DNA of 64,000 nt from Bradyrhizobium sp. NFR13 (GTDB taxonomy: Bacteria; Pseudomonadota; Alphaproteobacteria; Rhizobiales; Xanthobacteraceae): contig NZ_FOTP01000005.1 of assembly GCF_900114605.1 (NCBI RefSeq), positions 1-64,000 of the forward strand, written 5' to 3'. Both the position numbers and the translations under genes were made by a program. Shown here one piece after another: positions 18,021 to 25,735 of this stretch. Position 1 is the first letter of the stretch. Every line of letters begins with the position of its first letter. The notes under the pieces are model-generated. The model did not search any database and had not been told where the DNA came from. It saw only the letters and a program-made list of their open reading frames with translations.

Positions 18021-18805
18021 CGCGTCCCGTGCTGCTCCTGTGTCAGGTGCTCGTCGCCGTCGTGGTTGTCGTGATGTGGCATGTGCTCACAACCATACCG
18101 ATGTTTGGCCGTATCCTGCTGCCGCCGTTCTTCTTCTCCAACCCCTGGGATGTCGGTAGCCAGGTCTATAGCTGGTTCTCGTCAGGCATCATCTGGAAGC
18201 ATCTCAGCATCACGCTGCTGGAATCCGTGCTGGCCTTTGTCATCGGCTCCACGCTGGGCGTGCTGATCGGCTTCTGGTTTGCACGTCAGCCGCGGCTAGC
18301 TGCGATCTTCGATCCCTATGTGAAGATGGCCAATGCGCTGCCCCGCGTGGTGCTGGCGCCGATCTTCGCGTTGTGGCTCGGGCTCGGCATCTGGTCGAAA
18401 GTCGCGCTCGGCGTTACGCTGGTGTTCTTCATCGTGTTCTTCAACGTCTATCAGGGCGTCAAGGAAGTCTCGCCCACGGTGCTCGCCAATGGTCGCATGC
18501 TGGGCATGAGCGAGCGGCAATTGATGCGCCATGTGTTCTGGCCATCGGCGCTGTCGTGGATGTTTTCGTCGTTGCACACCGCGGTGGGTTTTGCCGTCGT
18601 CGGCGCCGTGGTCGGCGAATATCTCGGCTCCGCGGCGGGGCTTGGCTATGTCATCCAGCAGGCGGAGGGCACATTCGATGTGGCCGGCGTGTTCGCGGGC
18701 ATGTTTGTGCTATCGGCCTTTGTCATCGTGATCGACGTGCTGGTGTCGATTGTCGAGAAACGTCTGTTGGTGTGGAAGCCAGTGGTGAGTGACGGGCGGA
18801 GCTAG
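18017..18805 (+). CDS. ABC transporter permease, nitrate/sulfonate/taurine type
   Basis: A 262-residue inner-membrane permease with about six spans. The BPD_transp_1 coupling loop is GRMLGMSERQLMRHVFWP, and ALPRVVLAPIFALWLGLG is the segment typical of SsuC/TauC proteins. Translation is coupled to the ATPase through the ATGA overlap at 18017-18020. Downstream lies a palindromic repeat and a convergent cupin gene, after which the matching receptor gene begins. Confidence 0.9.
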   Translation: MTRPVLLLCQVLVAVVVVVMWHVLTTIPMFGRILLPPFFFSNPWDVGSQVYSWFSSGIIWKHLSITLLESVLAFVIGSTLGVLIGFWFARQPRLAAIFDPYVKMANALPRVVLAPIFALWLGLGIWSKVALGVTLVFFIVFFNVYQGVKEVSPTVLANGRMLGMSERQLMRHVFWPSALSWMFSSLHTAVGFAVVGAVVGEYLGSAAGLGYVIQQAEGTFDVAGVFAGMFVLSAFVIVIDVLVSIVEKRLLVWKPVVSDGRS

Positions 18806-18817
18806 ATCGCCTAACAC

Positions 18818-18967
18818 TGTCATTCCGGGGCGCGCGCATCTTCGCGCGCGAACCCGGACTCCCAGGATGTTCATCAGCTCTTGATGCCGGGCGTTATAGA
18901 GGTGATGAACACGTCGAGGTTCCGGGTTCACGTCCGGCAAGTGCCGGCCGCGCCCCGGAACGACGAG
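18818..18967. repeat. Palindromic intergenic repeat (CATTCCGGGG family), copy 2
   Basis: Opens GTCATTCCGGGGCG, closes CGCCCCGGAACGACGAG, and has internal inverted segments (GAACCCGG near 18850 against CCGGGTTC near 18922). It fills the gap between two convergent genes, the permease and the cupin, so it could act as a two-way transcription or mRNA 3' end. Same family as 170-375 and 22409-22570. Confidence 0.78.
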
Positions 18968-18977
18968 TAGAAAGTTC

Positions 18978-19439
18978 TTACGGCAGCGGCTTGGTATCGT
19001 CCGGTGCCTGCGGCGGGGTCTTGATGGCGATGGCGCGGAACGGCTTGCCGTCCGGCTTGGTGCCGCCATGGGGCGTGCCCTTCGGGATGATGATGAGGTC
19101 GCCGGCCTTGACCTGAACTTCCTTGTCGCCGAGCCACACGGTGCCGGTGCCTTCCAGGATGTACTGGATCTCATTGGTGTTGGGATGCATGTGCTTCACC
19201 ACATTGCCGTCCTGCACCGAGATGGTGGCGCCGTCGGCGGCCATGAACATCTTGGAGCGGAAGCCGGTGGGCGAGGCCGGGCCGAGTGCGTCACCGACGA
19301 GTTCGGGGACATGCAGGACCTGAGCGGTGATGTTTTCCGCGGCCTGTGCCGGCGTGATGCCTTCGGGCAGCATATGCGTGATCAGGCAGCCGGCGGCGAA
19401 GGCGGCGGTGATCGAGAGTGTTGCGGTGATGCGCTTCAT
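18978..19439 (-). CDS. Exported cupin-domain protein
   Basis: The 153-residue product has a signal sequence (ATLSITAAFAAGCLITHML; cleavage probably near AQA at residue 33) and one conserved beta-barrel cupin domain: motif 1 around KHMHPNTNEIQYILEG (metal-binding His-x-His and Glu) and motif 2 around GDLIIIPKGTPHGG. ATG 19439 is preceded by GGGGGA at the correct spacing. Exported cupins of this type can be metal-dependent sugar or aromatic dioxygenase-like or simply ligand-binding proteins; the role is unknown. It interrupts, in reverse orientation, an ABC transporter whose receptor follows. Confidence 0.82.
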   Translation of the reverse strand: MKRITATLSITAAFAAGCLITHMLPEGITPAQAAENITAQVLHVPELVGDALGPASPTGFRSKMFMAADGATISVQDGNVVKHMHPNTNEIQYILEGTGTVWLGDKEVQVKAGDLIIIPKGTPHGGTKPDGKPFRAIAIKTPPQAPDDTKPLP

Positions 19440-19569
19440 GAACGTTCCCCCTTGATGACAATGATTTGCCGCGCGGATGCTATGTCGCGCCGGGTGTGTT
19501 GACCAGTGCCGACTTTCCATCCGGCAGAGGCTCATCTATCCTCCGCGCCCGATAGCAGCGGAGGAAACA

Positions 19570-20640
19570 ATGACAAAAAACATAAAAACCAGCTTGAGCC
19601 GTTTATTCCCGAACCGTTTGTTTTCAAGCCGTTTGTTCTTGGCTGGTCTGCTGTCGCTGTTTCTCGTTCATCCCGCTGCAGCGCAAACCAAGGTGACCAT
19701 CGCGGTCGGCGGCGGGGCCTGCCTGTGCTATCTGCCGACGGTCCTGGCCAAGCAGCTCGGCGAATATGAGAAGGCGGGTCTCGCCGTCGAGCTGGTCGAT
19801 CTGAAGGGCGGCTCCGATGCGCTGAAAGCCGTGCTCGGCGGCAGCGCCGATGTGGTCTCCGGCTATTTCGATCATTGCGTGAACCTCGCCGCCAAGAAGC
19901 AGGAGCTGCAAAGCTTCGTGGTCTATGACCGCTATCCCGGTCTCGTTCTGGTGGTGTCGCCGAAGCACACCGGCAAGATCACATCCATCAAGGATCTCGC
20001 CGGCAAGAAAGTCGGTGTCAGCGCGCCGGGCTCCTCGACGGACTTCTTTCTGAAGTATCAGCTCAAGAAAAACGGCCTCGATCCGGCCGGCACGGCGGTG
20101 ATCGGCGTCGGCCTCGGCGCGACGGCTGTGGCGGCGATGGAGCAGGGCCAGATCGAAGCCGCCGTGATGCTCGATCCTGCCGTCACCGTGCTGCAGGGTA
20201 GCCACAAAGACCTCACGATTCTCAGCGATACCCGCACGCAGAAGGACACGATGGCCGTGTTCTCCGGCGAATATCCCGGCGGCGCGCTGTATTCGACGAC
20301 GGCCTGGGTCAAGGGCCACGAGAAGGAAGTGCAGGGGCTGACCAACGCGATCATGAACACGCTGAAGTGGATCCACAGCCATACGCCGGAAGAGATCATG
20401 GCGAAGATGCCCGAAGGCATCGTCGGCAAGGACAAGGAGCTCTATCTCGCGGCGCTGAAGAACACGATCCCGATGTATTCGGAGACCGGGCTGATGGATC
20501 CGAAGGGCGCTGCGGCCGTACTCGCCGTGTTCAGCGAGGGCTCACCTGAGGTGGCCAAGGCCAATATCGATGTCAGCAAGACCTATACGAACAAGTATGT
20601 TGAGCAGTTTGCCAGAACGATGGGGACGAATGCGAAGTAG
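19570..20640 (+). CDS. ABC transporter binding protein, SsuA/NMT1 type
   Basis: A 356-residue periplasmic receptor with a long positively charged signal peptide (two RLF repeats before the hydrophobic core, cleavage after AAA-Q at about residue 39) followed by KVTIAVGGGACLCYLP and LKGGSDALKAVLGGSADV, the pattern of the NMT1/THI5-like, SsuA-like family. ATG 19570 has GGAGG upstream. It very likely serves the ATPase and permease at 17187-18805, from which it is separated by a palindromic repeat and the reverse-strand cupin gene. Ligand unknown. Confidence 0.88.
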   Translation: MTKNIKTSLSRLFPNRLFSSRLFLAGLLSLFLVHPAAAQTKVTIAVGGGACLCYLPTVLAKQLGEYEKAGLAVELVDLKGGSDALKAVLGGSADVVSGYFDHCVNLAAKKQELQSFVVYDRYPGLVLVVSPKHTGKITSIKDLAGKKVGVSAPGSSTDFFLKYQLKKNGLDPAGTAVIGVGLGATAVAAMEQGQIEAAVMLDPAVTVLQGSHKDLTILSDTRTQKDTMAVFSGEYPGGALYSTTAWVKGHEKEVQGLTNAIMNTLKWIHSHTPEEIMAKMPEGIVGKDKELYLAALKNTIPMYSETGLMDPKGAAAVLAVFSEGSPEVAKANIDVSKTYTNKYVEQFARTMGTNAK

Positions 20641-20649
20641 AGATACGCA

Positions 20650-21348
20650 ATGACGGCAGAACTCGTTCTTCTTCCCGTCAAAGAGCTCGATCTCGTCTAT
20701 CGTGAGTGGCAGTGGCCGTTTGCACATGAGCATCGCAACAAGATCGACGCGCACTTTGCCGAGGCGCGTCGTGCGAAGCCGGAAATGTTCAATGGACAGA
20801 TCCTGATGGCCCGCGATCCGGTCGTTGCCGGCGATACGTTCAGCGCACGTTATTTTCAGACCGACTTCGCCAGTTTTCTCGCTTGGCGCGACTGGGGCTT
20901 CCCGGACGCGTCGGTGTTCAACGGCTTCGGTATGGGTGCATTGAGGACGAGCGACGGCGCCTTCGTGCTCGGCGAGATGGGCCAGCACACCGCCAACGCC
21001 GGCAAGATCTACTTTCCGGCCGGCACACCGGATCTCAACGATCTGCGGGGCGACGCGGTCGACATCCCGGGCAGCGTGATGCGTGAGACGGCGGAGGAGG
21101 TCGGCCTGACGCCGGACGATTACCGCGCGGCCGATCATTGGGATGTCGTGCAGGCCGGATCGCTGACCGCGATGATCCGTATTCTCGATCTGGCTGTGCC
21201 AGGCGACGCCGTGCGGGCGCGGATCGAGGCCAGCCTGGCCGAGCAGGACGATCAGGAGCTGAGCGCCATTCATCTGGTGCGAAGCGTCAGCGATTTTACC
21301 GAGACGATGCCGGCCTATATTCGGGCCTTCCTGGCGGCCAAGCTCTGA
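20650..21348 (+). CDS. NUDIX-domain hydrolase
   Basis: The 232-residue protein has a recognisable but incomplete NUDIX box: GSVMRETAEEVGL supplies the REx2EExGx core, while the upstream glutamate expected seven residues before the Arg is replaced by valine (GDAVDIPGSVMRE). NUDIX proteins hydrolyse nucleoside diphosphates linked to a moiety X. The N-terminal 80 residues have no other recognisable domain. It begins 10 bp after the receptor gene and is probably read with it, although nothing links the functions. The changed glutamate may mean altered chemistry or a binding role. Confidence 0.75.
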   Translation: MTAELVLLPVKELDLVYREWQWPFAHEHRNKIDAHFAEARRAKPEMFNGQILMARDPVVAGDTFSARYFQTDFASFLAWRDWGFPDASVFNGFGMGALRTSDGAFVLGEMGQHTANAGKIYFPAGTPDLNDLRGDAVDIPGSVMRETAEEVGLTPDDYRAADHWDVVQAGSLTAMIRILDLAVPGDAVRARIEASLAEQDDQELSAIHLVRSVSDFTETMPAYIRAFLAAKL

Positions 21349-21413
21349 CGTCTGGCGCCGGTGCCGTCGGCACGCTACGCTTGGCTTTCCCGTGTCCCGG
21401 AGTTGCCGATCTC

Positions 21414-22400
21414 ATGTTTGCCAAGCCAGTTGTGTCTGCGTTGAAGTCCTATATCGAGCCGTATCGCATCGACGGGTCGAAGGCTTTTCATCTCAAGGCG
21501 CATGACACCAATGCCAGCGGCGGGCTGCACAAGGAAACCGGCAAGAAGATCATCGAGGCCAATCGCCGCCGGCTGCGGGAGCTGCAGGAAAAACTCTATG
21601 CGCAGGACCGCTGGTCGCTGCTGCTGATCTTCCAGGGCATGGACGCGGCGGGCAAGGACAGCGCCATTGAGAACGTGTTCGACGGCATCAATCCGCAGGG
21701 TTGCGAAGTGTACTCGTTCAAGACGCCGTCGTCGAGCGAGCTCGATCATGATTTCATGTGGCGCCACACCATCGCGCTGCCGCAGCGCGGTCGCATCGGC
21801 ATCTTCAATCGCTCCTACTATGAAGAATGTCTGGTCGTGCGCGTGCATCCGGAGATTCTTGCCAAGCAGAAGATTCCGCCGGAGCTGGTGACCAAGAACA
21901 TCTGGCGTGATCGCTTCGACGATATCACTGCCTTCGAGAAATATCTCGCGCGCAACGGCACCGTGGTGCTGAAGTTCTTTCTCAACGTCTCCAAGGAAGA
22001 ACAGCGCGAGCGCTTCCTCGATCGTCTGGAGGAACCTGCGAAGAACTGGAAGTTTTCGACGGCCGATATCGCCGAGCGCGCGTTGTGGGACAAGTATCAG
22101 GAGGCCTATGAGGACCTGATCAGGCATACGTCCTGCGCGGAGGCGCCGTGGCATGTGGTGCCGGCGGATCGCAAATGGTTTTCGCGTGTGGTGATCGGCT
22201 CGGCCATCGTCAACGCGCTGGAGAAGCTGGACCTGCACTTCCCAACCGTGGACGGCGAGGCGAAGAAGGACTTCACGCTGATCCGCGAGGCACTGGAAAA
22301 GGAAGGACCGCCGCGGGAGCGCGAGGACGTGGTGAAGAAGGTCGCTAAGAAGAAGGTGGCCAAGAAGAAGGTTGCGAAGAAGAAAGCGGCGAAGAAGTAG
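21414..22400 (+). CDS. ppk2: Polyphosphate kinase 2 (polyphosphate:nucleotide phosphotransferase)
   Basis: Uses polyphosphate to phosphorylate nucleoside mono- or diphosphates. The 328-residue protein has the PPK2 P-loop GMDAAGKD at residues 75-82, the lid segment YSFKTPSSSELDHDFMWR and the Walker B-like RIGIFNRSYYEE. It is a single-domain protein; its class (NMP- or NDP-phosphorylating) is not decided from sequence. The last 21 residues are a lysine tail made of a five-residue unit (KKVAK, three copies, then KKAAK), resembling histone-H1-like tails, which may bind polyphosphate or nucleic acid. Start ATG 21414; a longer open frame is not supported. Confidence 0.92.
   Translation: MFAKPVVSALKSYIEPYRIDGSKAFHLKAHDTNASGGLHKETGKKIIEANRRRLRELQEKLYAQDRWSLLLIFQGMDAAGKDSAIENVFDGINPQGCEVYSFKTPSSSELDHDFMWRHTIALPQRGRIGIFNRSYYEECLVVRVHPEILAKQKIPPELVTKNIWRDRFDDITAFEKYLARNGTVVLKFFLNVSKEEQRERFLDRLEEPAKNWKFSTADIAERALWDKYQEAYEDLIRHTSCAEAPWHVVPADRKWFSRVVIGSAIVNALEKLDLHFPTVDGEAKKDFTLIREALEKEGPPREREDVVKKVAKKKVAKKKVAKKKAAKK
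22334..22397 (+). repeat. 15-bp tandem repeat encoding a lysine-rich tail
   Basis: Four imperfect 15-base units within the 3' end of ppk2, each encoding a KKxAK unit. Synonymous differences between the units (gtcgct, gtggcc, gttgcg, gcggcg) show it is an old, diverging repeat and not a recent slippage product. Confidence 0.7.
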
Positions 22401-22408
22401 GCTTAGCT

Positions 22409-22570
22409 CGTCATTCCGGGGCGGAAGACAGCGGCGAAGCCGCTGGATTGCGAACCCGGAATCCCGGTATGGAGGCCACCTCTTTGCCGCCTGGGATTTA
22501 GCCGTGTTGAACACATCGGGATTCCGGGTTCGCGTCCGGGGCTCGCGCCGGCCTCGCCCCGGAATGACGA
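22409..22570. repeat. Palindromic intergenic repeat (CATTCCGGGG family), copy 3
   Basis: Opens CGTCATTCCGGGGCGG and closes CGCCCCGGAATGACGA; internal inverted arms GAACCCGGAATCCCGG and GGATTCCGGGTTCG lie around 22450-22470 and 22527-22545. It occupies the whole gap between two convergent genes (ppk2 and the DapA-like gene), as does the copy at 18818. Confidence 0.8.
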
Positions 22571-22579
22571 ATGGGGCTT

Positions 22580-23473
22580 TTAGCTCAGCTCCAATTCCTT
22601 CAACACCGCGGCAACTTTGTCCTGTGCCGCATCGTTCAATGGCAGCACCGGGCGTGGTGGCTGCGCATCGGTGATCCCCATCTGCTCGGCCGCCGCATAC
22701 ATCACGCGCAGGCTGGAAAACTGCTTGAACAGATCCCACAGCGGCTGCATCGCATTGTTGAGGCGGCGTGCCTCCTCGGCATTGCCGGTTTGCGCCGCGC
22801 GGGTGATGGCCAGACAACTCCTTGGAAACAGGCCCGCCGCCACGCAATACCAGGCATCGCCGCCGGCCAGCAGCGTCTCCATCGAATTCCAGTCACCGGC
22901 ATAGCCGACTGAAAAGCCTGATGGCACGGCGGCACGCATCTGCTTCAGGTGATCTGCGGCGAGGCTGGCTTCGGGGGAGGTGCCTTTCACCGCGACGACG
23001 CCGGGAATACGCGCGATGCGGCCGACCAGGTCGGGTGTGAACTTGAAATGCGTGGTGGCGAAATTGTCGTAGATCACGATCGGCAATTTGCTTGTCTCGG
23101 CAATCGTCCTGAAATGCTCGAACACTTCGTTCTCGGTGAGCGGCGTGTAGGACACCGGCGCGAGCAGGCCTGCGGCAGCGCCGGCCGCCTTGGCATCGCG
23201 GGCGAGTTCAATCGTCTCGTCGGTGCGCAGCGCGCCGATACCGACCAGCACGGGGACGCGGCCGTTCACCTCCGCGATGGCGGCTTCGGTGGCACGCCGG
23301 CGCTCGTCACGGCTGAGGAAAGGATACGACCCGGTCGAGCCCAGCAGCCCGATAGAATCGACCTTGGCCGCCGCCAGCGGCGCCACCAGCCGCCGTAGCG
23401 CGGGCGTATCGACCCTGCCATTCGTATTCATCGGCGTGATCGGGAAAGCGGATAATCCCCTAGCGAAAGTCAT
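22580..23473 (-). CDS. DapA-family (dihydrodipicolinate synthase/N-acetylneuraminate lyase) protein
   Basis: A 297-residue TIM-barrel class I aldolase. The Schiff-base lysine is K163 (GVVAVKGTS) and the catalytic tyrosine Y135 (PIVIYDN), and the GSTGSYPFLSRDER segment corresponds to the substrate-carboxylate loop (family usually GTTGE...L). The GST-GSY replacement argues against true DapA, and the housekeeping dapA is not expected here. Related subfamilies act on 2-keto-3-deoxy sugar acids, 4-hydroxy-2-oxoglutarate or 5-keto-4-deoxyglucarate. Divergent from leuA with a 500-bp gap. Confidence 0.85.
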   Translation of the reverse strand: MTFARGLSAFPITPMNTNGRVDTPALRRLVAPLAAAKVDSIGLLGSTGSYPFLSRDERRRATEAAIAEVNGRVPVLVGIGALRTDETIELARDAKAAGAAAGLLAPVSYTPLTENEVFEHFRTIAETSKLPIVIYDNFATTHFKFTPDLVGRIARIPGVVAVKGTSPEASLAADHLKQMRAAVPSGFSVGYAGDWNSMETLLAGGDAWYCVAAGLFPRSCLAITRAAQTGNAEEARRLNNAMQPLWDLFKQFSSLRVMYAAAEQMGITDAQPPRPVLPLNDAAQDKVAAVLKELELS

Positions 23474-23628
23474 TGTCCTGTCCTTGCAATTGCCGTTCGG
23501 TCTTAGGGCAAAAGGGTGGTCGGGAAAACGTCCAGTTCCGGGTGTTCTGGCTGGGCCAGTCGGTCACGTGCCCGAGCGCCTCCCCGGAGGATTTAGGTCA
23601 GTCTTCCTGACCCTCTTAGCCGTTGCAG

Positions 23629-23698
23629 GGGCCTGCATTTGTCGTCTAGAACGACCGCAGGCCCTCGTCGGCAACGAACCATCAAGGGTTTTCCTTGA
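23629..23698 (+). promoter_or_regulatory. Strongly structured RNA segment upstream of the leuA leader peptide
   Basis: GGGCCTGC (23629-23636) pairs with GCAGGCCC (23657-23664), and inside it GTCGT pairs with ACGAC around the loop CTAGA. A second hairpin, TCAAGG 23682-23687 / CCTTGA 23693-23698 with loop GTTTT, is extended by CCA...TGG and followed shortly by GGTTTTGG. The hairpins precede the leader peptide and may be a promoter-proximal leader fold, a small RNA with its own end or a binding site. No match to a known RNA class is claimed. Confidence 0.55.
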
Positions 23699-23738
23699 GA
23701 CTGGTTTTGGCCGAGGGTGTGGGCCTGAAGGTGTGGCA

Positions 23739-23867
23739 ATGCTGATTCGCAGCGACATGGTTGGAGTTTCCGGGGGAGTGGCTGTTGCCGCTGGTCCCGA
23801 CGCGATTCCGGCTGCGCTGCGTTCCAACCTCCTTCTTGGCGGGCTGCTTCTGCTTATCTGCCCCTGA
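23739..23867 (+). CDS. leuA leader peptide (leucine-rich)
   Basis: A frame of 42 codons from ATG 23739 (GAAGG ribosome site about 8 nt upstream) to TGA 23865-23867; a shorter form from ATG 23757 has 36 codons. The last 14 codons encode NLLLGGLLLLICP, that is seven leucines and one isoleucine, using CTC, CTT and CTG codons. Placement about 105 bp before leuA, and overlap of its stop codon with a hairpin, fit an attenuation leader that senses leucine-tRNA charging. The rest of the peptide has no recognised feature. There is no other gene in the gap. Confidence 0.75.
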   Translation: MLIRSDMVGVSGGVAVAAGPDAIPAALRSNLLLGGLLLLICP

Positions 23868-23903
23868 GCGCCGTCTGGGCCATTTGGCCTGGGTACTCAG
23901 GGG
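23861..23903 (+). promoter_or_regulatory. leuA leader hairpin over the leader-peptide stop codon
   Basis: CCCCTGAG (23861-23868) pairs perfectly with CTCAGGGG (23896-23903), and GGCC (23878-23881) pairs with GGCC (23886-23889) inside. The stop codon TGA lies in the first arm, so a ribosome that finishes or stalls nearby would disrupt the hairpin. No clean poly-T intrinsic terminator was found before leuA, so the mechanism could be Rho-linked or translational. Confidence 0.65.
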
Positions 23904-23973
23904 ATCGTGACAGTCAGAACCATCAGCTTTTTCCGGCGTTCACACCGCAGCGCCCCGACCTAAGGAATACCCC

Positions 23974-25539
23974 ATGACCACCACCACCCCGTCCGATAAG
24001 GACCGCGTCATCATTTTCGATACCACCTTGCGCGACGGCGAGCAGTGCCCCGGCGCCACCATGACCTTCGAGGAGAAGCTCGAGATCGCCGCGATGCTGG
24101 ACGCCATGGGCGTCGACGTCATCGAGGCCGGTTTCCCGATCGCCTCCGATGGTGACTTCGAGGCCGTCAACGAGATTGCCAAGCGCTCGAAGAACTCGGT
24201 GATCTGCGGTCTGTCGCGCGCCGGCCAGAAGGACATCGACCGCTGCGCCGAGGCGATCCGTCCGGCCAAGCGCGGCCGTATCCATACCTTCCTGTCCACC
24301 TCGCCGGTGCACATGAAGTACAAGCTGCAGCTGGAGCCGGACGCGGTCCATGATCTCGTCATCTCGTCGGTGACGCGTGCGCGAAACCACACCGATGACG
24401 TCGAATGGTCGTCGGAAGACGGTACCCGCACCGAATTCGACTTCCTGTGCCGCTGCGTCGAATCCGCCATCAAGGCCGGCGCCACCACCATCAACATTCC
24501 CGACACCGTCGGCTATTCGGTGCCCGAGGAATATTACGACCTGTTCAAGCGCGTGCGCGAGAACGTGCCGAATTCCGACAAGGCCGTGTTCTCGGTTCAC
24601 TGCCACAACGACCTCGGCATGGCCGTCGCCAATTCCATGGCCGGCGTGCGCGGCGGTGCGCGTCAGATCGAATGCACCATCAACGGCATCGGCGAACGTG
24701 CCGGCAATGCCGCGCTGGAAGAAGTTGTGATGGCGATGAAAGTGCGCAACGACAAGCTGCCCTATTGGAACAACATCGACACCACCATGCTGATGCGCGC
24801 GTCGAAGGAAGTCTCGGCCGCGACCTCGTTCCCGGTGCAGTACAACAAGGCGATCGTCGGCCGTAACGCCTTCGCGCATGAAAGCGGCATCCATCAGGAC
24901 GGCATGCTGAAGAACGCGCAGACCTACGAGATCATGCTGCCGGAGACGGTGGGCGTGAAGCAGACCTCGCTGGTGATGGGCAAGCATTCCGGTCGCCATG
25001 CCTTCATCCACAAGCTGGAGGAGATGGGCTACAAGCTGGGCCAGAACCAGCTGGAAGATGCCTTCGTGCGCTTCAAGGCCCTGGCCGATCGCAAGAAGGA
25101 CATCTACGACGAGGATCTGGAAGCGCTGGTCGATCAGGAAATGACCGCCGCCCATGATCGCATCAAGCTGGTGTCGTTGACGGTGATCGCCGGCACCCAC
25201 GGTCCGCAGCGCGCGACGATGAAGCTGAACATCGACGGCGTGGTGAAGATCGAGGAGGCCGAAGGCAATGGGCCGGTGGATGCGGTGTTCAACTGCATCA
25301 AGGCGCTGGTGCCGCATGTGGCGAAGCTGGAACTGTATCAGGTCCACGCCGTCACCGAAGGCACCGACGCGCAGGCGGAAGTGTCGGTGCGTCTGGCCCA
25401 TGAAGGCCGCTCCATGACCTCGCGCGCCGCCGATCCGGATACGCTGGTCGCTTCGGCCAAGGCCTATCTCGGCGCGCTGAACAAGATCGTCATGAAGCGT
25501 GATCGCGACATGCCGGCGCCGGTCGCCGCCGCGAGCTGA
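23974..25539 (+). CDS. leuA: 2-Isopropylmalate synthase
   Basis: First committed step of leucine synthesis: condensation of acetyl-CoA with 2-ketoisovalerate. The 521-residue product is of normal length for this enzyme. DTTLRDGEQCPG near residue 16 starts the catalytic TIM barrel, HCHNDLGMAVANS carries the metal-binding histidines, and GIGERAGNAAL follows. The C-terminal third is the LeuA allosteric dimer domain that mediates leucine feedback inhibition. AAGGA precedes ATG 23974. Expression is probably also controlled by the leader peptide upstream; a strong terminator follows. Confidence 0.96.
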   Translation: MTTTTPSDKDRVIIFDTTLRDGEQCPGATMTFEEKLEIAAMLDAMGVDVIEAGFPIASDGDFEAVNEIAKRSKNSVICGLSRAGQKDIDRCAEAIRPAKRGRIHTFLSTSPVHMKYKLQLEPDAVHDLVISSVTRARNHTDDVEWSSEDGTRTEFDFLCRCVESAIKAGATTINIPDTVGYSVPEEYYDLFKRVRENVPNSDKAVFSVHCHNDLGMAVANSMAGVRGGARQIECTINGIGERAGNAALEEVVMAMKVRNDKLPYWNNIDTTMLMRASKEVSAATSFPVQYNKAIVGRNAFAHESGIHQDGMLKNAQTYEIMLPETVGVKQTSLVMGKHSGRHAFIHKLEEMGYKLGQNQLEDAFVRFKALADRKKDIYDEDLEALVDQEMTAAHDRIKLVSLTVIAGTHGPQRATMKLNIDGVVKIEEAEGNGPVDAVFNCIKALVPHVAKLELYQVHAVTEGTDAQAEVSVRLAHEGRSMTSRAADPDTLVASAKAYLGALNKIVMKRDRDMPAPVAAAS

Positions 25540-25567
25540 TCGCTTCCCAAAACCTATACGCGCAACG

Positions 25568-25597
25568 AAACGCGGTGTCGCAAGACACCGCGTTTTT
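25568..25597 (+). terminator. Rho-independent terminator of leuA
   Basis: Stem CGCGGTGTC (25571-25579) / GACACCGCG (25584-25592) with a GCAA loop, followed by TTTTT; three preceding A residues extend the stem. Confidence 0.93.
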
Positions 25598-25735
25598 GCA
25601 TTGCGGCAAAGCTTTTGCCGCAACCCCTGCGAAGGGAGCGATGGCGTTTGACCGCTGATGACGATAAAGCTCCCTGTGGCATCCAAGCGCAGCGACTTCT
25701 TGAACCAGCTCCGCGTGGCCAACAGGGAGAACATC

